From assembly GCF_900113045.1 (NCBI RefSeq), contig NZ_FONY01000019.1, positions 1 to 32,426 on the forward strand: DNA of 32,426 nucleotides, in the 5' to 3' direction. Both the position numbers and the translations under genes were made by a program. Each line of letters starts with the position of its first letter. The first letter of the stretch is position 1. Source of the DNA: Thermoflexibacter ruber (GTDB lineage Bacteria > Bacteroidota > Bacteroidia > Cytophagales > Thermoflexibacteraceae). A model generated the notes under the pieces. The model did no database searches and had not been told where the DNA came from. It saw only the letters and a program-made list of their open reading frames with translations. Positions 1 through 8,470 of this stretch are shown one piece after another.

Positions 1-350
1 TGGAGATAAGGGTTATATTACTGCACTAAAAGAAGAATTTGCAGAAAGAAACTTGCACTTAATCACTAAGTTAAGAGCTAATATGAAGAAAAATCAAGTA
101 TTAACAGAACCACAAGCCTATTATTTAAGGCATAGAGGATTGATAGAAACTGCTTTCGATGTACTTAAAAATCAACTAAATATAGAACATTCAAGGCACA
201 GAAGCCCTAAAAATTTTCTTATTAATTTGCTGGCAGGCTTAATTGCTTATACATTTTTGGAAAAAACACCAAACATAAAAGCATATCCACAAAAATTAGA
301 GGACAAACAAATTGTATTTATTCAAGAAAATGTAAAATAATTCACGTTAT
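1..350 (+). mobile_element. IS982-family insertion sequence, right end (partial)
   Basis: The window opens inside an insertion sequence whose transposase reads to 340. The right boundary is not proven. Coding sequence resembling the downstream ABC gene resumes by about 345-351, so the end of the element must lie between 341 and roughly 350, in the sequence ttcacgttat. The left end, the first terminal repeat and any target-site duplication lie outside the window. Confidence 0.75.
2..340 (+). CDS. IS982-family transposase, C-terminal part
   Basis: This is the C-terminal 112 codons of a DDE transposase; the 5' part lies before the window. The frame is open from base 2, and the TTG at 53 is an internal Leu codon, not a start. 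It begins with GDKGYI, the second catalytic Asp motif of the IS982 family. It continues with LITKLRANMK, then LRHRGLIETAFDVLK carrying the catalytic Glu of IETAFDVLK, then the conserved block IEHSRHRSPKNF and a hydrophobic LLAGLIAYTF segment. These motifs in this order are diagnostic of IS982-family (IS1358/ISPg-like) enzymes, which act by cut-and-paste transposition. No frameshift is visible in the part seen, so the copy could be active if its 5' part is intact. Confidence 0.9.
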   Translation, partial: GDKGYITALKEEFAERNLHLITKLRANMKKNQVLTEPQAYYLRHRGLIETAFDVLKNQLNIEHSRHRSPKNFLINLLAGLIAYTFLEKTPNIKAYPQKLEDKQIVFIQENVK

Positions 351-497
351 GATAAGTACTCAGAGTTTGGCGAGTTTGACGAAAATGTTGAAACTGACTC
401 AGCAAAGGTAAAACAGCGCGCTACTCGCGTAAACGATGCGGTTAAGGTATTATCTATTGGGAAGAAAATTAATAAAACACTTACTCAAAAGCAGAAA
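345..497 (+). pseudogene. Stranded N-terminal coding segment of the ABC transporter gene
   Basis: The reading frame of the ABC transporter gene stays open upstream of its GTG, back to a stop at 333-335 inside the insertion sequence. It translates to protein-like sequence (YDKYSEFGEFDEN, then KQRATRVNDAVKVLSIGKKI, then LTQKQKVVVLF) that runs smoothly into the TerB-like helices. The segment contains no ATG, GTG or TTG codon in frame. The natural start was therefore probably upstream of the insertion site and has been separated by the insertion sequence. Similarity to full-length homologues is from memory of the family and needs an alignment. Confidence 0.65.
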
Positions 498-3425
498 GTG
501 GTAGTACTGTTTAAAATTTTGGAAATGGTAGCCTCTGACCAAAGTTTTACAGCACAAAAAATGGAAATCATACGTACCATTGCTGATGTATTCAAAGTTC
601 CCAAATCAGAGTACAAACTCATAGAAAGTTTTGTCGTAGAAGAACATTCTTCTGCTCCTTCCTTAGATTCAGAAGATATACTTATATTTGATGACGAAAT
701 GCCCCCCGCAGAAAGTAAGAGGAAATACATAGACTCTGGTGCTTTGGACGGGGAAATTATTTTTATCCGTGTAAAAAGCGTAGATTTATACTTTACTCGC
801 TATACAGGAAACGATGATATTTTCCTGAATGGTATCTTAGTAAAGAAAAATGCAATTTATCTATACTCCCATGGTAGTATTTTTAAAACCCCCAAAGGCA
901 AGCCTCTTTATTATAGCGACTTAGTTAATCAGTTTACAGAAGGTTTAAATCAGCAAAGAATTTCTTTTAACGTGTATGACTTAGAGTTCAAATTTCCTAA
1001 TGGAACGATAGGTCTGCGCAATGTCAATCTTTCTGAGAATCGAGGCAAACTCATAGGCATCATGGGTGCCAGTGGAGCGGGTAAAACTACCATGCTCAAT
1101 GCTTTAGCGGGTCTGACTGTACCCTCTAAGGGAAAAGTGCTGATTAACGGCTTTAACCTACATGACCCTGACGAAAAGAAAAACTTAGAAGGCATCATTG
1201 GCTATATCGCACAAGATGACCTTTTGATAGAGGAACTCACTGTTTTTCAAAACCTATACTATAACGCTAAACTTTGCTTTAAAAGCCTTACTAATGAGCA
1301 GATTGAGGAAAAAGTCAATAGTGTACTCTCAAGTTTGGGCTTAGATAAGATAAAAGACATCAAAGTAGGCAATGTCCTTAATAAAAAGATTAGTGGGGGA
1401 CAGCGTAAGCGTTTGAATATTGCGCTGGAACTCATTAGAGAACCTGCTATTTTATTTGTTGATGAGCCTACCTCAGGTTTATCTTCACGAGATTCTGAAA
1501 ATGTAATTGACTTACTCAAGGAATTGTCTTTAAAAGGTAAGTTAATTTTTGTAGTGATTCATCAGCCTTCTTTGGATATTTACAAGATGTTTGATGAAAT
1601 GTTCATCTTGGACACAGGAGGTTATCCTATCTACTACGGCAACCCCTTGGAAGGAATTGCTTACTTTAAGCGAGCAGTACGCCAAATAGGCAGCGAACAG
1701 GGTACGCCAGAGCAAATGTTTAACATCATTGAGGCTCAGGTAGTTGATGAGTACGGCGAATATACCAATAAGCGTAAGATTACTCCTACGGAATGGCATC
1801 AGATGTATCAAGAAAATTTTAGAGTGGCAAGAGTAGAAGATATAAGGGAAAAACCTCCTAAAACCTTAGATATTCCTTCCAAATTTGCTCAAACTCTGAT
1901 TTTTTCTACAAGAGATGCACTTTCTAAGCTTAGTGATAGCCAATACATGACTATCAATCTCTTAGAAGCTCCTTTCTTAGCCTTCCTAATGTCTATCATT
2001 ATCAGATACAAAGATGCGCTTGGCATGGGAGAATATGTATTTAGGTATAATGACAATATTCCTGCTTATATTCTAATATGTATTATTATAGCTCTTTTTA
2101 TGGGCTTGACCGTAAGTGCAGAGGAAATTATTAGAGATAGGAAAATCTTGAAGCGGGAGTCTTTCCTAAACCTTAGTAGGTCGAGTTATTTAATATCTAA
2201 GTTGCTCATTTTATTTTCTCTGTCGGCAATACAAACTTATTCTTTCGTTCTTATAGGCAACTATATTTTGGACATAGAGGGAATGAATTTTGAATATTGG
2301 TTAGTTTTATTTTCAGTTTCTTGCTTTGCCAACGTGCTTGGCTTAAATATCTCTGCCGCATTCGATTCTGCTATTACTGTTTATATTCTTATTCCTTTGT
2401 TGTTGATTCCTCAAATGATTTTGAGTGGGGGTATTTTTAGTTTCGAGAAACTAAATAATGCAGTAACCGAAAAAGGCAAAGTACCTTATATTGCAGATAT
2501 ATGGGTTTCGCGTTGGGCTTACGAAGCACTTTGTGTAGAGCAGTTTAAAAACAATAATTATCAAAAAATGCTCTATGACATAGAGAGAGTAAAAAGTGTA
2601 GCCAACTACAAGACTTCTTTCTGGATGGAGCAGATAGAAAAAGCCATTAACAACTCTGCCCTTTATGCTACCCAAAAAGACGATAGCAGCAAAAGATTAT
2701 TAGAGGAGAACCTACTTTTGATTAAAAACGAACTGATGAAGGAAAGTAGGAACAAGTACTATGGAAAAGAGATAGCAAAATTAGACCTCAATAAATTACT
2801 TGTTTCTAATAATTTTGATAGCACTACTGTATCGACACTTAATAATATTTTGGGACGTATCAAAGATTATTACAATAATATGCAACGCACTGCTACTGAG
2901 AGCATGGATTCTTTGATTTTTGCCCTTCAAGAAGGAAGTAAAAAGCAAATAGACCTGAACCAACTGAAGAATGAGCATTACAATGAATACTTAGCAGACT
3001 TTGTAAAAAATGTCAATATCAAAGAGCGTACAGTCATTGCCAATAATCGCATTGTTCAGCAAATAGACCCCATATTTCATATTCCTGATGATATTAGTGG
3101 TTTAGTCGATTATCGCGCTCACTTCTTCGCTCCTATGAAGCATTTTATGGGAAAGTATTATTACACCTATAATTTTAATACAGCGGTCATCTGGACAATG
3201 ACTATCTTCCTATATGTTTGTCTTTATTTTGATTGGCTAAGTAAACTTGTGCATATGGGTAGCAAAGTTAAAATCAACTTAGGTATCTCAGATAAAATCA
3301 AAGAGTTTTTCAAGAAGAGAAAAGAAGCGCGTAAAAGAAAAATAGCAGAGAAAACAAGTGCTACAAGTAATAAAAGAGAAAAAATTAAAGCATCTGAGAA
3401 AGCGGATTTGGAAACTACTGAATAG
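498..3425 (+). CDS. ABCG-type ABC transporter with TerB- and FHA-like N-terminus, 5' truncated by an IS
   Basis: Half-transporter with the ATPase first and the membrane domain second, the order of the ABCG/White family. Residues 1-55 look like the helices of a TerB-like domain and about 75-145 like a small FHA-like beta domain. Walker A (GASGAGKTT) is at 187-198, the signature ISGGQ at 298, Walker B with D322-E323, and the H-loop histidine at 355. Five hydrophobic segments lie between about 485 and 655. A long, probably periplasmic stretch of about 240 residues follows, then a last membrane helix near 900 and a very basic tail. The substrate is unknown. GTG 498 is the first usable start but falls inside the TerB-like helices, so the natural N-terminus is probably lost (see 345-497). 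The transporter may be made as a shortened protein from 498, driven by the IS, or not at all. Confidence 0.8.
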   Translation: MVVLFKILEMVASDQSFTAQKMEIIRTIADVFKVPKSEYKLIESFVVEEHSSAPSLDSEDILIFDDEMPPAESKRKYIDSGALDGEIIFIRVKSVDLYFTRYTGNDDIFLNGILVKKNAIYLYSHGSIFKTPKGKPLYYSDLVNQFTEGLNQQRISFNVYDLEFKFPNGTIGLRNVNLSENRGKLIGIMGASGAGKTTMLNALAGLTVPSKGKVLINGFNLHDPDEKKNLEGIIGYIAQDDLLIEELTVFQNLYYNAKLCFKSLTNEQIEEKVNSVLSSLGLDKIKDIKVGNVLNKKISGGQRKRLNIALELIREPAILFVDEPTSGLSSRDSENVIDLLKELSLKGKLIFVVIHQPSLDIYKMFDEMFILDTGGYPIYYGNPLEGIAYFKRAVRQIGSEQGTPEQMFNIIEAQVVDEYGEYTNKRKITPTEWHQMYQENFRVARVEDIREKPPKTLDIPSKFAQTLIFSTRDALSKLSDSQYMTINLLEAPFLAFLMSIIIRYKDALGMGEYVFRYNDNIPAYILICIIIALFMGLTVSAEEIIRDRKILKRESFLNLSRSSYLISKLLILFSLSAIQTYSFVLIGNYILDIEGMNFEYWLVLFSVSCFANVLGLNISAAFDSAITVYILIPLLLIPQMILSGGIFSFEKLNNAVTEKGKVPYIADIWVSRWAYEALCVEQFKNNNYQKMLYDIERVKSVANYKTSFWMEQIEKAINNSALYATQKDDSSKRLLEENLLLIKNELMKESRNKYYGKEIAKLDLNKLLVSNNFDSTTVSTLNNILGRIKDYYNNMQRTATESMDSLIFALQEGSKKQIDLNQLKNEHYNEYLADFVKNVNIKERTVIANNRIVQQIDPIFHIPDDISGLVDYRAHFFAPMKHFMGKYYYTYNFNTAVIWTMTIFLYVCLYFDWLSKLVHMGSKVKINLGISDKIKEFFKKRKEARKRKIAEKTSATSNKREKIKASEKADLETTE

Positions 3426-3563
3426 GGTTTATAACTTTGGCTTTTTTTTTGATAAATAAATTAAATTAAAGATTATTTCACTCAATAATCGTTGTGTTAT
3501 TTAATCATTTTTTACATATTTGTAATTCAGATAGTCTAACATTTTAAAAGATTATTTTTTTCT

Positions 3564-4457
3564 ATGAAAAAATTATATTTCATGTTTGTTTTAGCGTTAT
3601 TATTAGGTTGTGGAAATAATAATGCTTCTACGGAAGAGGTAAACGACAAGGTAACGACGGAAGAAACCCCACCCACATCACAAGTTTCTGAGGATATTAT
3701 TTCTGAGATTCTTGATGCAATACCTTCTCCTCTTGAAATTTCATTCCTCATCAAAGAGGTAGGCACTAAATACAACTCGGCAAACCTTAATAATCCTGAT
3801 TTTGTAAGTAATTACAATACAAGCTATCAGCAAGCTCTTAACCTTGGTGCTTATGCTACAGATTTGGGGTATGCAAACCTGTACGGCAGAAATCAAGATG
3901 TGTTGAGTTTTTTGAACTGTGTGAAGAAATTAGCAGATAATTTGAGCATAGGACAGTTTTTTGACTATGAAACTATTAAGCAGTTAGCTTCTAATAGCGG
4001 TAACATTGATGCTTTGTTGCAACTTACCCAGCAAAACTTTGAAAAAATAAATTATCATTTGAGAGAAAAGAAGCAAGAATATTTGAGTATCTTGATTTTA
4101 ACAGGTGGCTGGGTAGAAGCAATCTATTTGACAAGTTTAGTACATCAGGATACCAAAAATGTCAAATTGAAGGAAAAAATAGGGGAGCAGAAGATTGTAT
4201 TAGAGCAAATTTTAGTAGTTTTGGAAATCTACAAGACAAAGGCTAATTTTTCCACACTTATCAACGATTTGAAAGAACTGCAAAAAATTTACAGCGGCGT
4301 AGAGATGAAGACTGTGATGGGTAAAACAAAAACAATAGAGCGCAATGGAGAGTTAGTCGTAGAAACTGATACACAAACCATTGTGAATATCTCTGATACT
4401 GATGTAGAAAAAATCACCAGTTTGGTGAAGTCTATCAGGAATAAAATAGTTAAATAA
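3564..4457 (+). CDS. Conserved lipoprotein of unknown function
   Basis: 297 aa. MKKLYFMFVLALLLG followed by Cys16 is a lipoprotein signal with lipobox LLGC, and a low-complexity Asn/Thr/Glu linker follows. The rest is predicted helical and soluble, with segments such as YATDLGYANLYGR (about residues 94-106) and LILTGGWVEAIYL. I recognise the overall type as a recurrent Bacteroidota lipoprotein but no function is established. It lies 138 bp after the ABC transporter and 23 bp before the next small secreted protein, so the last two are probably one transcript. The start is fixed by the signal peptide. A weak promoter-like pair (TTG near 3492, TATTTG at 3517-3522) precedes it but does not match the consensus fully. 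Confidence 0.75.
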   Translation: MKKLYFMFVLALLLGCGNNNASTEEVNDKVTTEETPPTSQVSEDIISEILDAIPSPLEISFLIKEVGTKYNSANLNNPDFVSNYNTSYQQALNLGAYATDLGYANLYGRNQDVLSFLNCVKKLADNLSIGQFFDYETIKQLASNSGNIDALLQLTQQNFEKINYHLREKKQEYLSILILTGGWVEAIYLTSLVHQDTKNVKLKEKIGEQKIVLEQILVVLEIYKTKANFSTLINDLKELQKIYSGVEMKTVMGKTKTIERNGELVVETDTQTIVNISDTDVEKITSLVKSIRNKIVK

Positions 4458-4480
4458 CCAATCATAAATCTAAATTGAGT

Positions 4481-4912
4481 ATGAAAAATATTATCCTCGT
4501 ATCCCTTATTGTCCTATGCCCTTTATTAGGTTCTACGACTGCTTTTGCCCAATGCGACTCAGAACTTTATAGTAATAAAGCCCTCAAAGCACTCCAAGCG
4601 GGTTTTACTTTTGTAAAAAGCTATAAAATTGATGGAAGAAATGGTGTACGCAAAAATATAGAATATACTTGTGTGTTTAGTAAGGATACAAGCTATATGA
4701 TAAGAATGGAAAGTAAAGATGGAGGACCTAATGGAATCGTAGCTACTCTTTTTGACTCTAATCGTCAAGAATTAGCTACAAGCCATGTGAACAATCGTTT
4801 TTTCCCCGGCTGGACTTACAAGTGCAAGGCTACGGGAATTTATTACCTTAACTTTTCATTTAAGGATACTAATAGTTATTGCGGCGCAGCAGTGCTGGGT
4901 TTTAGGAGGTAA
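4481..4912 (+). CDS. Small secreted protein of unknown function
   Basis: 143 aa from the ATG at 4481. A TTG two codons upstream is possible, but MKNIILVSLIVLCPLL is a textbook signal-peptide start. The signal probably ends at AFA before Gln-Cys. The mature protein is about 120 residues and mostly beta-strand in pattern. It carries four cysteines (QCDSE, YTCVF, YKCKA, SYCGA) that could form disulfides outside the cytoplasm. The pattern GIYYLNFSFKDT near the C-terminus resembles the closing strands of beta-sandwich proteins. It lies 23 bp after the lipoprotein gene and shares the terminator at 4932-4980. Function not recognised. Confidence 0.7.
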   Translation: MKNIILVSLIVLCPLLGSTTAFAQCDSELYSNKALKALQAGFTFVKSYKIDGRNGVRKNIEYTCVFSKDTSYMIRMESKDGGPNGIVATLFDSNRQELATSHVNNRFFPGWTYKCKATGIYYLNFSFKDTNSYCGAAVLGFRR

Positions 4913-4931
4913 GTGGTACTTATTGATAAAA

Positions 4932-4980
4932 TAAAAAATAGCATTTATGGAGGGTAAATTCTCATAGATGCTATTTTTTT
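4932..4980. terminator. Bidirectional Rho-independent terminator
   Basis: AAAAAATAGCAT at 4933-4944 pairs with ATGCTATTTTTT at 4968-4979, and the loop side adds a partial inner stem (TATG/CATA). The stem is flanked by A's on one side and T's on the other, so it can end transcription from both strands. It sits exactly between the stops of two converging genes (4912 and 4984). Confidence 0.85.
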
Positions 4981-4983
4981 GGC

Positions 4984-5871
4984 TTAATCTGTTTTACGTC
5001 TGTTGGAGTTGCTACTTGCCTTAGTCGGAGTAGAAGTAGTGTTTGATGTAGGCGTTTGTACTCTTTGTTGTGTATTTACTTGTTCATTTGGATTTATTAG
5101 ATAAGGCGTTTTCCCATCGGTAATGATAATTTTAGCATTAGGCGAGGTAGCGAGGTTTTGCATCACTTCCAAGCTTTTATATTGAATCAGCAAATCATTT
5201 AAACCTTCTGAAATGATGATTTGCGCATCTCTTACTCCTTCTGCCTCTACTCTTTTTCGTTCTGCTTCTCTCCTTTCTTTGTTCAGAACAAACTCCATTC
5301 TCTGCGCTTCCTGCTCTGCTTCCAATTTTTCTTCTATTGCTTTGGCTAACCCACTTGGTAGGCGAATACTTTTAAGTAGTACGTTTTCAATCACAAAGCC
5401 TCTATCTCCCAATATTTCTGTCATTTTGGCGGCAATAGCTTTCTCTATATTTTCTCGCTCTGAGGTGTGCATATCTTTGGCAAAAAACTTAGAGGTAACA
5501 TCGGCAGCTGCCGACCTTAGCACACTGAGGATAATCTGCTCTCCATTAGAAATACGTCCCACAGATGCCAAAATTTTGACTGCCTGCTCTGGTTTGACGT
5601 GGTACAAAATTGCTAACTCTGAGGCTATCGTCAGACCTTCTTTGGAGGGAAGTGCCTCCAGCATAATTTGCATGTTGATAGTCCGAGTGGGTACTTTTAG
5701 CACAGTAGCAAAGAACGGATTAAAAGTGTACAAGCCCGGTGTCAAGACTTTGGGAACGAGTTTGCCGAACCTACGTTTTACGCCTACTTCGTCTTGCTTG
5801 ACCGTGGCACAACTTGTTAGAATAAACAAGCCTGTTATTAATAAGATAGAAAGAACCGAATTATTTTTCAT
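4984..5871 (-). CDS. SPFH/prohibitin-family lipoprotein
   Basis: 295 aa from the ATG at 5871. A longer frame to 5937 exists, but starting at 5871 gives a perfect lipoprotein signal: MKNNSVLSILLITGLFILTS then Cys21 (lipobox LTSC). The SPFH (band 7) domain spans about 25-200, with the typical opening DEVGVKRRFGKL, the GLYTFNPF turn and LRSAAADVTSKF. A Glu/Arg/Ala-rich coiled coil (EEKLEAEQEAQRMEFVLNKE) follows, then a Thr/Ser/Gln-rich tail. SPFH proteins assemble into membrane-bound oligomeric rings and modulate proteases or membrane microdomains. A lipid anchor instead of the usual N-terminal helix would place this one on the periplasmic side. Divergent from the DUF5916 gene. Confidence 0.9.
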   Translation of the reverse strand: MKNNSVLSILLITGLFILTSCATVKQDEVGVKRRFGKLVPKVLTPGLYTFNPFFATVLKVPTRTINMQIMLEALPSKEGLTIASELAILYHVKPEQAVKILASVGRISNGEQIILSVLRSAAADVTSKFFAKDMHTSERENIEKAIAAKMTEILGDRGFVIENVLLKSIRLPSGLAKAIEEKLEAEQEAQRMEFVLNKERREAERKRVEAEGVRDAQIIISEGLNDLLIQYKSLEVMQNLATSPNAKIIITDGKTPYLINPNEQVNTQQRVQTPTSNTTSTPTKASSNSNRRKTD

Positions 5872-5934
5872 AAGTTTATTAGAATATGATAGATGAATAG
5901 TTAGTACTATGTATTTGATAGTTTCAAGGTATAT

Positions 5935-5942
5935 CAAATTTA
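5935..5942 (-). promoter_or_regulatory. Candidate Bacteroidota -7 element for the SPFH gene
   Basis: CAAATTTA on the plus strand reads TAAATTTG on the minus strand, an exact match to the Bacteroidota TAnnTTTG -7 consensus. It lies 64 bp before the ATG at 5871. No good -33 TTTG was seen at the expected spacing, so support is modest. Confidence 0.35.
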
Positions 5943-6088
5943 ACGGAGAGATATGTATTAGGTTTTATAGATGTGAAAGAATTTGGAAATAACCTAACAA
6001 AACATAGACTCATAGAATATAAAAATGCCTTTACCAACTAAGTTCTTATTATTTATTGATTTGTATGGCTATTATGGCTTTAATTTTT

Positions 6089-6096
6089 TATCTTTG
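6089..6096 (+). promoter_or_regulatory. Candidate Bacteroidota -7 element for the DUF5916 gene
   Basis: TATCTTTG matches TAnnTTTG exactly and lies 95 bp before the ATG at 6192. The nearest TTTG (6060-6063) leaves a 25-bp spacer, longer than the usual 19 or so, so the -33 element is uncertain. Confidence 0.4.
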
Positions 6097-6191
6097 TGGG
6101 TTAAATATGCTACAAGCCAATACAACAACCTATTTTCTGTCCTACTTTATCGCAATATTTGTTTTCAAACTCTTTTTCTGTCTAAATTTTG

Positions 6192-8432
6192 ATGAAGCAC
6201 CTTTACAAAATCAGTGTCATACTTAGTAGTGTGTCCTTCTTTTCTTTGTTATTTTTGGGAAATGTATATCTTGCCTTAGGGCAGAATGGTAGCCCTCGCC
6301 AAATCCATATCAAACGTGCCACAGGAAAAATGCACGTAGATGGGCTTGTAGAAGAAAAAGACTGGGAAATGGCAGAAGTCGCTAAAGATTTTAACCAATA
6401 TTTCCCTTTTGATAGCTCACTTTCTATCGCCAAAACAGAAGTCCGTTTCACTTATGATGAGCATTTTATTTACTTTAGTGCGATATGCTATCACAATATA
6501 AAAGGCAAATTCATCACTAATTCTTTACGCAGGGACTACCGAAGCCCTGCTGCAGACGGAGTTAGTTTAGTCCTTGACCCTTTCCAAGACCAAACTAATG
6601 CGTTTTTCTTTGGGACTAATCCCTACGGGGTTCAGCGAGAAGGTCTAATAGCTAATGGAGGTACTTTGCAGACTGACCTCTCGCTTTCTTGGGATAATAA
6701 ATGGTATTCAGAGGCAAAAATTACAGAAAATGGTTGGACAGTAGAAATGGCTATTCCTTTTAAAACTCTTCGCTTCAAGGAAGGTGCAACTACTTGGAGA
6801 GTAAACTTTTATCGCATAGATAGCAAGTACAATGAACGCTCAGTCTGGTCACACGTACCTCGCAATTTTCAACTTTATAGTCTTGCCTATACAGGAGAGT
6901 TAGTTTGGGACGCCCCTTTGAAAAAACCAAGTGCAAATGTTGCCGTAATTCCTTTTGTTACAGGCGGGGTGTCAAAAAATCACTTAGCAGGTACTCCACA
7001 AAATACGGTAAGTGGGGTAGGAGGCGATGCCAAAATTGGTGTTACTCCTTCTTTGAACTTAGATTTGACCATCAATCCTGATTTTTCGCAAGTAGAAGTA
7101 GATAGGCAGGTTACTAATCTTGACCGCTTTGAGATATTTTTCCCTGAGCGAAGGCAATTTTTTTTAGAAAATGCTGATTTGTTTTCAGATTTTGGCAATG
7201 CGAGGATTAGACCTTTTTTTTCTCGTAGAATTGGTATTGCCATAGATAAAAACACAGGGCAAAACTTGCAAAATCCTATTTGGTTTGGGGCAAGACTGAG
7301 TGGGCGATTAGATAAAAACTGGCGAGTAGGGCTAATGAATATGCAAGCGGCGAAAGATGCAGGTATTGGATTACCAAGCTATAATTATACAGTTGCGGCT
7401 ATACAGCGTAAGGTCTTTAGCCGCTCAAATATTGGGGGAATTTTTGTCAATAAAGAAAATTTTGCTATTGCTCATGCCGATTCCACAGGTTTTAGTCAGT
7501 TCAATCGTCTTATGGGGCTGGACTATAACCTTGCTTCTGCGAATAATACTTGGACAGGTAAGTTTTTTTATCACCAAACCCTAACTTCCAAAGAACAAGC
7601 TAACAATGAGCAGTTTGCACATGGAGCAAGCCTCGTGTATAGCAAGCCGCACATCAGAGTAGAATGGAATCACCAAATGGTTGGGAAAAGTTTTGATGCT
7701 CAGGTAGGCTACGTCCCAAGGAGAGATTTTAAGCAAATCAATCCTATTTTTGTCTATTTCTTTTTTCCTAAATCAAAATTAATCAATCGCATTAATATTT
7801 ATTCAGAGTTTAGTTCTATATGGAATGGAGAAAATTTGAATACAGATAGAGGACTTTGGCTTGGTCTGGCTTTCCGCTTGCAAAATACCGCAGAACTTGC
7901 GTTTTGGTGGGCGAGCAACTATACTTACCTTTTCTTCCCTTTTGACCCTACTAATACAGGGGGGAAAAAGTTGGCTCAAGGAACAGCTTATACTTATAAT
8001 AGTTTTAATTTTGACTATACCTCTGACCAGCGCAAAAACTTTTTTCTCACTTCTACAGGATACATGGGAGAATATTTCAATGGTAATAGGTTTAATCTTA
8101 CAGGTACACTTAACTACCGCTTGCAGCCTTATGTTATTTTTTCCTTAGACTATACCTACAACAGGTTGAGATTTCCTGAACCTTATTCCAGCACCGACCT
8201 GTACCTATTAGGTCCCAAATTTGATGTTACTTTCTCCAAAAATCTATTCTTGACTGCTTATTTCCAATACAATAGCCAAATCAATAATATTAATATCAAC
8301 ACACGTTTCCAATGGAGATTCAAACCTGTTTCTGATTTATTTATTGTCTATACGGACAACTATTTTGCTGATGTTTTTAGGGTAAAAAACAGAGGCGTGG
8401 TTTTAAAACTGACCTATTGGCTAAATATATGA
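6192..8432 (+). CDS. DUF5916-domain outer-membrane protein with CBM9-like N-terminus
   Basis: 746 aa. ATG 6192 is chosen over the TTG one codon upstream because it opens a clear signal peptide (basic MKHLYK, then a hydrophobic stretch to ALGQ). Residues about 35-235 form a CBM9-like beta-sandwich: KMHVDGLVEEKDW opening, VRFTYDEHFIYFSAIC, then WTVEMAIPFKTLRF. From about 245 to the end the pattern is alternating aromatic beta-strands, starting with the DUF5916 hallmark LDLTINPDFSQVEVD and FPERRQFFLENADLF, and ending in VVLKLTYWLNI like an outer-membrane barrel. In the family these are outer-membrane proteins of unknown substrate, sometimes linked to carbohydrate or peptide uptake. A 10-bp hairpin follows the stop. 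The gene stands alone between divergent and convergent neighbours. Confidence 0.9.
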   Translation: MKHLYKISVILSSVSFFSLLFLGNVYLALGQNGSPRQIHIKRATGKMHVDGLVEEKDWEMAEVAKDFNQYFPFDSSLSIAKTEVRFTYDEHFIYFSAICYHNIKGKFITNSLRRDYRSPAADGVSLVLDPFQDQTNAFFFGTNPYGVQREGLIANGGTLQTDLSLSWDNKWYSEAKITENGWTVEMAIPFKTLRFKEGATTWRVNFYRIDSKYNERSVWSHVPRNFQLYSLAYTGELVWDAPLKKPSANVAVIPFVTGGVSKNHLAGTPQNTVSGVGGDAKIGVTPSLNLDLTINPDFSQVEVDRQVTNLDRFEIFFPERRQFFLENADLFSDFGNARIRPFFSRRIGIAIDKNTGQNLQNPIWFGARLSGRLDKNWRVGLMNMQAAKDAGIGLPSYNYTVAAIQRKVFSRSNIGGIFVNKENFAIAHADSTGFSQFNRLMGLDYNLASANNTWTGKFFYHQTLTSKEQANNEQFAHGASLVYSKPHIRVEWNHQMVGKSFDAQVGYVPRRDFKQINPIFVYFFFPKSKLINRINIYSEFSSIWNGENLNTDRGLWLGLAFRLQNTAELAFWWASNYTYLFFPFDPTNTGGKKLAQGTAYTYNSFNFDYTSDQRKNFFLTSTGYMGEYFNGNRFNLTGTLNYRLQPYVIFSLDYTYNRLRFPEPYSSTDLYLLGPKFDVTFSKNLFLTAYFQYNSQINNININTRFQWRFKPVSDLFIVYTDNYFADVFRVKNRGVVLKLTYWLNI

Positions 8433-8445
8433 GATGAAGGGAACG

Positions 8446-8470
8446 GTAAAGTAAGTTTTCCTTACTTTAC
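8446..8470. terminator. Hairpin between convergent genes, overlapping one stop codon
   Basis: GTAAAGTAAG (8446-8455) and CTTACTTTAC (8461-8470) form a perfect 10-bp stem with loop ttttc. There is no long T run, so it is a weak intrinsic terminator at best. The right arm contains the stop codon of the minus-strand gene (8467-8469). It lies 13 bp after the DUF5916 stop and serves both directions equally well. Confidence 0.6.

Larger units (their letters stand above)
5872..6191. other. Divergent intergenic region of 320 bp
   Basis: Very AT-rich region between two divergent genes. It holds one candidate -7 element for each direction (5935-5942 minus, 6089-6096 plus). It also holds a 55-codon open frame (6025-6192) whose TGA overlaps the next ATG as TGATG; its composition looks non-coding. 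Nothing else was recognised. Confidence 0.6.

Noticed and set aside
53-340. A separate 95-aa protein starting at TTG 53
   Set aside because: The frame is open to base 2 and the upstream codons encode the GDKGY motif of the transposase; the TTG is an internal Leu.
5213-5896. 227-aa open frame on the plus strand
   Set aside because: Antisense shadow of the SPFH gene; Ser/Leu-rich composition without family motifs.
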